In this document: positions 60,101 to 64,000 of the stretch, one piece after another
Numbering within the stretch: position 1 is the stretch's first letter
Layout of the letters: every line of letters begins with the position of its first letter
DNA from: an uncultured Oscillospiraceae bacterium
Lineage (GTDB): Bacteria; Bacillota; Clostridia; Oscillospirales; Acutalibacteraceae
NCBI GenBank assembly: GCA_900547105.1
Contig: URFL01000012.1
Location: 4,324 to 68,323, forward strand
Length of the DNA: 64,000 nucleotides
Reading direction: 5' to 3'
Made by a program: the position numbers and the translations under genes
Notes under the pieces: generated by a model
Databases searched by the model: none
What the model was told of the DNA's origin: nothing
Seen by the model: the letters and a program-made list of their open reading frames with translations, nothing else

Positions 60101-61058
60101 CGCTGTCGCCGATGCAGGCGATTTTGATCTTATCGCGGTTTTTCACCGTCACGGTGTAGGTCTTGCTGGTCTTGCCGTCCGGCGCGGTGACGGTGTAGGT
60201 CACCGGTTTCGTGAAATTCTGCGTGCCGGATTTGTCCAGCTTGGCACCGTTCGCCACGGTGATATCCGGTGTCAGCGCGGTGCGCGCCGTATTGGCGGGC
60301 ACCAGCACCGTGATGGTGTTCGCGGCATCGTCAATGGTGCCGACCGCGCCGTTTACCGCAAAGCGGGTGATAGCAGCCGACCACACGCCTTGCAGTCCCT
60401 CCGCCATCATTTTCGCCATGGCGGTGTAGCCTGCATCGTTCGGATGAATACCATCCGCGTAGTTTTGGGGGGCGTTTTTGGTTAGAGCGTTGATGTCGAT
60501 GACCGGGCAGTTCATCTCCGCCGCCACTTTTTTCTGCAGCGGTGCCACTTCGCCGGTCACCACCGCATCGCTGATGCCGATGTTGGTGGCGCCGACCGTC
60601 GGCGAGGTTGCTACGACCACGGTCGGGTGGGACGCCAGCGACTGATAGGACTGGATCATCGCTTTCATATCCGTTTCAAAATCCGCTTTGTGGGTCCAGT
60701 TGCTGGTTTTGGCATCGTTGGTGCCCAGCATCAGGATCACATAATCCGGTGCGAAGGATTGGCTCTCTTTGTAATGGGTGTCCTGTTGGTAAGGCTGATC
60801 GCCGCTATTCATCAGCGTACAGCCCGACACGCCAAAATTTTTCACCTCGTATCCGTCGCCCAACAGCTGCTGCAGCTGGGTGGGATAATAAAAGGCGGCG
60901 CCGGAGGCGTGCGACCCGGCGGTGATGCTGTCGCCAACGCAGGCGATTTTGATTTTCGCCGCGGCGCTGACGGTGCCGGACATGGCCGGCAGCATGGCGC
61001 AGCCGCACAGCGACAGCGACAATGCAGTGGACAACACTTTTTTCCATGTTGAACGCAT
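57111..61058 (-). CDS. Triple-SGNH-hydrolase dockerin protein C
   Basis: 1315 aa from ATG 61058 (GAAAGGAGAG upstream). Its domain plan is identical to protein A: signal peptide, three SGNH domains each followed by a cadherin-like segment, Big_3, shared beta-module, FIVAR, dockerin (DVDENGRIDAVDAL, DVDGEAGVSAADAL). Nucleophile blocks are VGDSITAG (Ser44), IGDSVTVG and VGDSLAVE. His motifs are ADGIHPND, EDGEHLND and GDGDHPNF, and GxND blocks are LGTND, MGGND and MGSND. N- and C-terminal ends are nearly identical to A at protein level, with esterase domains 2 and 3 more diverged, indicating duplication followed by specialisation. Secreted, presumably scaffold-bound. Confidence 0.93.
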   Translation of the reverse strand: MRSTWKKVLSTALSLSLCGCAMLPAMSGTVSAAAKIKIACVGDSITAGSHASGAAFYYPTQLQQLLGDGYEVKNFGVSGCTLMNSGDQPYQQDTHYKESQSFAPDYVILMLGTNDAKTSNWTHKADFETDMKAMIQSYQSLASHPTVVVATSPTVGATNIGISDAVVTGEVAPLQKKVAAEMNCPVIDINALTKNAPQNYADGIHPNDAGYTAMAKMMAEGLQGVWSAAITRFAVNGAVGTIDDAANTITVLVPANTARTALTPDITVANGAKLDKSGTQNFTKPVTYTVTAPDGKTSKTYTVTVKNRDKIKIACIGDSVTVGVGNSGGKSYPDQLEQMLGSRYYEVKNFGVSGSAAQNNAHDQSPVGETAHFGYRTAELFPITPDWMDNSRVVIDSGVDLNGNPVTVDKFWDADTGKYWAKEYTVYQQSQLYRADVYIISMGGNDAKPCNQGEDNTFEQDYVDLIREYCDLPWHPLVIVSTSPAMVEGTVVSKTMDEVIVPYQRKAIAELGLPMVDSYGATVVGRDRFFIEDGEHLNDAGYEAVAKVMKPVVQSTLAQLNAFSVDNGANRTATAGVIDQSANTVSLTVPAGVNINALTPTLSLEPGATYTPTGAQNFIRPVTYTITGADGSTRAYKVTVKQLPKCKIACVGDSLAVEPEFLADLESFLGGGYDIGRFGVNSTTVQIDGQKETGDKRGAYIYHPEYQQSLEYNPDVVLLLMGSNDSKQGAGKTQSGYDLVTNWKAGSAQNYERDLTVLITSYQDIGATVILATAPSGIETPDNWGVKPDIVNNQIVPIQRKVADKTGCFLVDFNAATKGHESELLSGDGDHPNFEGYYLLAGMYYTNIQDYTAAINGFAIDNHTGVISQVDKTVHVTVPDGTDLTALTPAVTLAAGAQCDRAGTQNFGRPLTYTVTSAGGWVSAYTVAVTSPSGVTLSKIEMQTPPDKTTYLVGDRLDTTGAAILATYTDGTQKEVPVTADMVSGYDWLKAAKQTLTVSFEGKTTTFTVQVNPYGLLGSFSAMSGKFRVLNNGDSLLYADWKWADQEKIDLSGYGDRSTLSLELDIAFGSSQNVDTAKMCRELVIKLRSDELDGENNCGWNLNPQTQFAGQSAFHVSIPLNKTPTNKTGNMDWATTGRIIIQGFMPDSYAPNSIDHYMDISNVYIVDNSQKPDTSTVDLAELNAAIAATDTVDELSMYTPETAKAFEQSLTLAKAYLSNPYATQEAVDTAASELTAAQQALTAKTILSGDVDENGRIDAVDALLTLQAAAQKVTLTKAQTIAADVDGEAGVSAADALLILKRATGAIGTFPGEKA

Positions 61059-61107
61059 ATCCGTTTTCTCTCCTTTCGGTGGAAAACTGCTCCTGTTTTC
61101 CGCTTTC

Positions 61108-61161
61108 AGTATAGCACCCTGCCCGCCCAAATGATAGCAGTATCTTGTAAAAAACTAGCAC
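61108..61161 (-). promoter_or_regulatory. Promoter of SGNH gene C with three nTGCTA boxes
   Basis: On the minus strand GTGCTA (61156-61161), CTGCTA (61135-61140) and GTGCTA (61112-61117), again at 21- and 23-bp steps, with extended -10 TGC-TATACT (61108-61113). Confidence 0.7.
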
Positions 61162-61181
61162 AATATTCTACAAAACAAAAA

Positions 61182-61209
61182 GCCTCCCCGACGATGAAAT
61201 CGGGAAGGC
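61182..61209 (-). terminator. Terminator after the FeoB-associated peptide gene
   Basis: 10-bp stem GCCTCCCCGA/TCGGGAAGGC (one mismatch) followed on the minus strand by TTTTTGTTTTG. Confidence 0.8.
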
Positions 61210-61226
61210 AAACGGTACGCGCACAG

Positions 61227-61400
61227 TCAGGAATGGTCGGTATGCTGCCGGTGACAGCCACCAGCGTGGGGGCAATGGCTGCATCCGCCGCACCCGTCGT
61301 GCCGGTGGCGCAGCGTGTAGCGAATCGCGAAAAACAGCAGCGCCGCGATCAGCACCGCCAGCAATATGGTCACGCCGTAGGCTTTCAAAAACGCCAGCAT
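61227..61400 (-). CDS. FeoB-associated Cys-rich membrane protein
   Basis: 57 aa from ATG 61400, with GGAGGG 6 nt upstream. A single N-terminal transmembrane helix (~8-26, VTILLAVLIAALLFFAIRY) is followed by a basic patch and a Cys/His-rich tail GCGGCSHCPHAGGCHRQH with four Cys. This matches the short FeoB_associated family normally encoded after the ferrous iron transporter FeoB. No feoB or feoA lies in this window, so it may serve another metal transport system or be an orphan copy. It ends at a good terminator and starts 34 bp after tcdA. Confidence 0.8.
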   Translation of the reverse strand: MLAFLKAYGVTILLAVLIAALLFFAIRYTLRHRHDGCGGCSHCPHAGGCHRQHTDHS

Positions 61401-61434
61401 GGTCAGCCCTCCTGCCCTTGATGGAAAAATCTGT

Positions 61435-62178
61435 TTACGCGGGGGTGTGCGTGTGGGTGAGGTCCTTGATGACCTCGCCCGCGATGATCAGCCCCACCAC
61501 CGAGGGCACAAACGCGGTGCTGCCCGGGGTCTGGCGGCGTTGACCGGTGCGCACCGAGCCGTTTTGGTCATCGCCTGCATCCCCCACCGGGGTGAGCGGC
61601 GGCTCCTTGGAATAAACCACCTTCAAATGGGCGATGCCGCGCTTTTTCAGCTCTTTCCGCATCACCTTGGCGAGCGGACAAACCGAGGTTTTGCTGATGT
61701 CCGCTACCTCGAACGCGGTGGGGTCCAGTTTGTTGCCTGCGCCCATCGAGCTGATGAGCGGGGTGCCCGCCGCTGCCGCGCGCTGCGCCAGCTCCAGCTT
61801 GCCGGTCACCGTGTCGATCGCATCCACAATATAATCATATGCCGCCAGATCAAATTGGTGCGCGGTGTCGGGGGTGTAAAATGCCTTGTAGGTGCGCACC
61901 ACCGCGTGCGGGTTGATGTCCGCCACCCGCTCGGCAGCCACATCCACCTTGTAACGCCCCAGCGTGCTGTGGGTGGCGATGATTTGGCGGTTGATGTTGG
62001 TGGGGCAAACGCGGTCGTCGTCGATCAGATCCAACGCGCCCACGCCGCTGCGTGCCAGCGCTTCCACCGTGTAACCGCCCACACCGCCAATGCCGAATAC
62101 GGCTACCCGTGCGCCCGCCAGCGTGTCCATTGCCTCGCTTCCCAGCAGCAGCCGGGTGCGGGAAAATTCGTTTTGCAT
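61435..62178 (-). CDS. tcdA: tRNA threonylcarbamoyladenosine dehydratase (TcdA/CsdL)
   Basis: 247 aa. E1-like ATP-dependent enzyme that cyclises t6A37 to ct6A in ANN-decoding tRNAs. FSRTRLLLGSEAMDTL, VAVFGIGGVGGYTVEALARSG (nucleotide loop), DDDRVCPTNINRQI and the later ISSMGAGNKLDPTAFEVADISKTSVCPLAKVMR distinguish TcdA from MoeB/ThiF. AAAGGAGAGG precedes ATG 62178. It is the last large gene of a four-gene run with RDAC, rhodanese and a MoeB-like E1, 11 bp after RDAC. Confidence 0.95.
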   Translation of the reverse strand: MQNEFSRTRLLLGSEAMDTLAGARVAVFGIGGVGGYTVEALARSGVGALDLIDDDRVCPTNINRQIIATHSTLGRYKVDVAAERVADINPHAVVRTYKAFYTPDTAHQFDLAAYDYIVDAIDTVTGKLELAQRAAAAGTPLISSMGAGNKLDPTAFEVADISKTSVCPLAKVMRKELKKRGIAHLKVVYSKEPPLTPVGDAGDDQNGSVRTGQRRQTPGSTAFVPSVVGLIIAGEVIKDLTHTHTPA

Positions 62179-62189
62179 ACGCCTCTCCT

Positions 62190-62426
62190 TTAGTCGCGGT
62201 GAACCACGCGAAAGGACAAGCCGTCGTCGTCAAACACCGCGCGTCCGCCTTTTTGCGCGGCAAACTGTGTCACCAGCTCGCGCAACTCCGGCGTGGCGGG
62301 GGCATCCAGCGAAAAGGATTGTCCGCCGCACGCATCGTGAAAATGCAGCGTGGCGGCGCATTGTGCCGTGGCTGCCGCTTTCAGCTCGGCGGCATCGGCG
62401 AGGGTGAGTACCGAAGAAAATCTCAT
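62190..62426 (-). CDS. RDAC-type small protein
   Basis: 78 aa from ATG 62426, with AAGGAGATGG upstream and 4-nt overlap (ATGA) with the rhodanese stop. A central HFHDACGGQSFSLD motif and a C-terminal FDDDGLSFRVV are typical of the short RDAC family seen in Clostridia. It is hydrophilic, without signal or membrane segment. The single conserved Cys between Ala and Gly suggests a redox or sulfur-handling role, especially beside a rhodanese and an E1-like enzyme, but no function is established. Confidence 0.75.
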   Translation of the reverse strand: MRFSSVLTLADAAELKAAATAQCAATLHFHDACGGQSFSLDAPATPELRELVTQFAAQKGGRAVFDDDGLSFRVVHRD

Positions 62427-62737
62427 GTGTCCATCTCCTTGGCGATCTGCGCGCGCAGATAGTCGCGATAGCCGCCGGACAGGTGATACGCGTCGTACCC
62501 CGCGTCCAGCAGCAGCTCGGTCATGTTCCGGCTGATCTCGCCGGACTGGCAAAATACGCAGATCTTTTTGTCGCGCGGCAGCTGATACAGCCGCCGGATC
62601 TCCGCCAGCGGCACGTTGACCGCACCGGGGATGCTGCCGCAGTCGAACACCATCGCGTCGCGAACATCTACCAGCAGATCGTTGTCAAACCGCTGCTGCA
62701 AATAGTCGTTAATATTCATCTCGCGGGCTTCGTCCAT
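62423..62737 (-). CDS. Rhodanese-like domain protein
   Basis: 104 aa from ATG 62737 with GAGAGGAGG 6-8 nt upstream; longer frames would overlap the MoeB-like gene. A single rhodanese domain: DLLVDVRDAMVFDCGSIPGAVNVPL and the active-site loop FCQSGEISRNMTELL with a catalytic Cys. It carries sulfane sulfur as a persulfide, probably for the neighbouring E1-like enzyme. It lies 13 bp after that gene and overlaps RDAC. Confidence 0.92.
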   Translation of the reverse strand: MDEAREMNINDYLQQRFDNDLLVDVRDAMVFDCGSIPGAVNVPLAEIRRLYQLPRDKKICVFCQSGEISRNMTELLLDAGYDAYHLSGGYRDYLRAQIAKEMDT

Positions 62738-62750
62738 GCGCGCCCTCCTC

Positions 62751-63560
62751 TCAGCGGGCGCAGCCCGCCACCTCGTATTCGGCGCGGTTTTCCGCCACGT
62801 CGCGAATGGTGGGATGTTCGCCGCACACCCGACAATCCGGCGCGGGGTGGGGGAACCGGCTGACCCGCGTTTGCATAGTAAGCCCGTCAAAATACAGCAC
62901 CCGCCCGGTCAGCAGCTCGCCGATGACAGTCAGATACTTGATTGCCTCCAGCGCCTGAATACTGCCCAGCACGCCGGTGGCTGCCCCCAACACGCCCGCC
63001 TGCGCACAGGTGACGGTGTTCGGGGGCACATCCTCCAGCAGACAGCGCAGACACGGTCCCCGTCCGGGAACATAGGTCATCGCCTGTCCCGCAAAGCGGA
63101 CGATGCCCGCATGGACAAAGGGCTTGTGCCCCAGCACGCACGCATCGTTGATCAAAAACTTGGTTTCAAACCGGTCGGTCGCGTCCACCACAAAGTCGTA
63201 GTCGGCGAGGATACCGGTGATATTATCCGGTGTGATTCGCTGCGCCAGCGGCAGCACGGTGACATCCGGGTTCAGCGCCTGCAGCGTCTGTCGGGCGGAA
63301 TCCACCTTGCGTTCACCCACCCGATCGGTGCGATGCAAAATCTGCCGCTGCAAATTGGACAGCTCCACCCGATCATAATCGGCAATGCCCAGACACCCCA
63401 CACCGGCGGCAGCCAGATACAGCGAGGCTGCCGATCCCAGCGCTCCCGCGCCGATCACCAGCACCCGGCTGTGCAGCAGCTTTTGCTGCCCTGCCACGCC
63501 CAGCTCGGATAGCACAAAGTGGCGGGAATACCGTTCCAGTTGCTCTTCGGAAAAGGCCAT
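62751..63560 (-). CDS. MoeB/ThiF/HesA-family adenylyltransferase (E1-like)
   Basis: 269 aa. RYSRHFVLSELGVAGQQKLLHSRVLVIGAGALGS is the canonical E1-like start. DRVELSNLQRQILH and DATDRFETKFLINDACV bind ATP and substrate, and paired Cys (CLRC at ~172 and CRVC at ~243) form the structural zinc site. It adenylates the C-terminal Gly-Gly of a sulfur carrier such as ThiS or MoaD. No carrier is encoded nearby. AAAGGAG lies before ATG 63560. With rhodanese and RDAC it forms a probable sulfur-transfer unit, lying 33 bp downstream of pdxS. Confidence 0.92.
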   Translation of the reverse strand: MAFSEEQLERYSRHFVLSELGVAGQQKLLHSRVLVIGAGALGSAASLYLAAAGVGCLGIADYDRVELSNLQRQILHRTDRVGERKVDSARQTLQALNPDVTVLPLAQRITPDNITGILADYDFVVDATDRFETKFLINDACVLGHKPFVHAGIVRFAGQAMTYVPGRGPCLRCLLEDVPPNTVTCAQAGVLGAATGVLGSIQALEAIKYLTVIGELLTGRVLYFDGLTMQTRVSRFPHPAPDCRVCGEHPTIRDVAENRAEYEVAGCAR

Positions 63561-63593
63561 GCCGCCGCTCCTTTCGTGTGAAATAGCGAAAAA

Positions 63594-64000
63594 TTATTTT
63601 CCTCTTTCCGCCATCAGCAGTTCGATTTCCTGCTCGTTGATGCCCACCATCGCTTCGCCCAGATCCTCCGACAGCTCGGCGATCAGGTCGGCATCCTCAA
63701 AATTGGTCACCGCTTTCACGATCGCGGCGGCGCGTTTTTCGGGGTTGCCGGATTTGAAGATACCGGAACCGACGAACACACCCTCGGCACCCAGCTGCAT
63801 CATCAGCGACGCGTCAGCGGGGGTAGCCACGCCGCCTGCAGCAAAGTTGACCACCGGCAGCTTGCCGTTTTCGTGCACATACAGCACCAGATCGTACGGC
63901 ACCTGCAGCAGCTTGGCAGCGTCGAACAGCTCGTCCTCGCGCATCGACACCAGCCGGCGAATCTCCGACTGCATCATCCGCATATGCCGCACTGCCTGCA
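63594..64000 (-). CDS. pdxS: Pyridoxal 5'-phosphate synthase lyase subunit PdxS (C-terminal part; 5' end beyond window)
   Basis: About 135 C-terminal residues are present. AVRHMRMMQSEIRRL, LQVPYDLVLYVHENGKLPVVNFAAGGVATP and QLGAEGVFVGSGIFKS are unmistakable PdxS. With the PdxT glutaminase it makes PLP from ribose 5-phosphate, glyceraldehyde 3-phosphate and glutamine. The catalytic lysines lie in the missing N-terminal part. The usual C-terminal tail is present (ending MAERGK). pdxT, normally next downstream, is not found; the E1-like gene is there instead. Confidence 0.96.
   Translation of the reverse strand, partial: QAVRHMRMMQSEIRRLVSMREDELFDAAKLLQVPYDLVLYVHENGKLPVVNFAAGGVATPADASLMMQLGAEGVFVGSGIFKSGNPEKRAAAIVKAVTNFEDADLIAELSEDLGEAMVGINEQEIELLMAERGK

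Noticed and set aside
49118..61058. Lipoprotein signal (L-C-G-C) in the SGNH protein N-termini
   Set aside because: A clear signal-peptidase-I site follows a few residues later and dockerin proteins are normally released; protein B lacks the second Cys.
61131..61421. Plus-strand 96-codon frame over the SGNH promoter and FeoB-associated gene
   Set aside because: It is antisense to a small gene with RBS, TM helix and Cys motif, and has no SD.

Overview
The window is high-GC DNA with dense gene packing, AGGAGG-type ribosome binding sites and sigma-A-like promoters (TTGxxx-17-TAtaxT). Its gene families (MurT/GatD-like pair, CarD regulator, DUF1292, RDAC, T-box leader, FeoB-associated Cys-rich peptide, dockerin-bearing secreted enzymes) point to an anaerobic gut or rumen Clostridia bacterium of the Oscillospiraceae/Ruminococcaceae type. 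This assignment is an inference from gene content. No rRNA, phage, transposase or CRISPR array was found.

Layout. 1-4.4 kb (minus): a domain-inverted GH3 beta-glucosidase running off the left edge, a small lipoprotein, the bifunctional NAD(P)HX repair enzyme and a membrane protein. 4.5-9.9 kb (plus): O-acetylhomoserine sulfhydrylase, a heterodimeric ABC exporter and a SLOG protein. 9.9-12.5 kb: mostly non-coding, with a 6S-like RNA, a DUF1292 gene, a promoter-to-terminator non-coding transcript of about 880 nt carrying nine copies of a GGTGAGTCC-type motif, an Ig-like protein and a T-box leader. 12.5-23.6 kb: housekeeping genes (ilvA-ridA, nth, deoxyinosine glycosylase, glyA, rarA, tlyA, NUDIX, HAD, CDF transporter, ATP-grasp) interrupted by a 750-bp cluster of dispersed palindromic repeats. 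23.7-39 kb: a CAP-dockerin protein, alr, purL, lemA/TPM, a cell-surface glycosylation pair, murT with a GatD-like partner, and carD. 39-61 kb: a secreted-enzyme region containing a dockerin polysaccharide deacetylase, a 1670-aa dockerin sialate-O-acetylesterase-like protein and three tandem paralogous dockerin proteins each with three SGNH esterase domains. tRNA-Leu, brnQ, a diaminopentanoate-dehydrogenase-like gene and an MGMT-like gene are inserted in it. 61-64 kb (minus): FeoB-associated peptide, tcdA, RDAC, rhodanese, MoeB/ThiF-like and the end of pdxS.

How parts fit. The dockerins suggest that six secreted proteins here dock onto cohesin scaffolds encoded elsewhere. A shared beta-rich module of about 150 residues recurs seven times in five of them. 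The three triple-SGNH genes share a promoter pattern of three nTGCTA boxes at exact 21- and 23-bp spacing, which suggests coordinated control of deacetylation or de-esterification of plant polysaccharide or mucin.

The most unusual items are the 880-nt repeat-bearing RNA, whose motif resembles a bulged complement of the 16S rRNA 3' tail followed by start-stop mini-ORFs, the nine-domain SGNH cluster with its conserved promoter, and a GatD homologue lacking both catalytic residues. Coordinates of non-coding sites were read by eye and may be off by a base or two.
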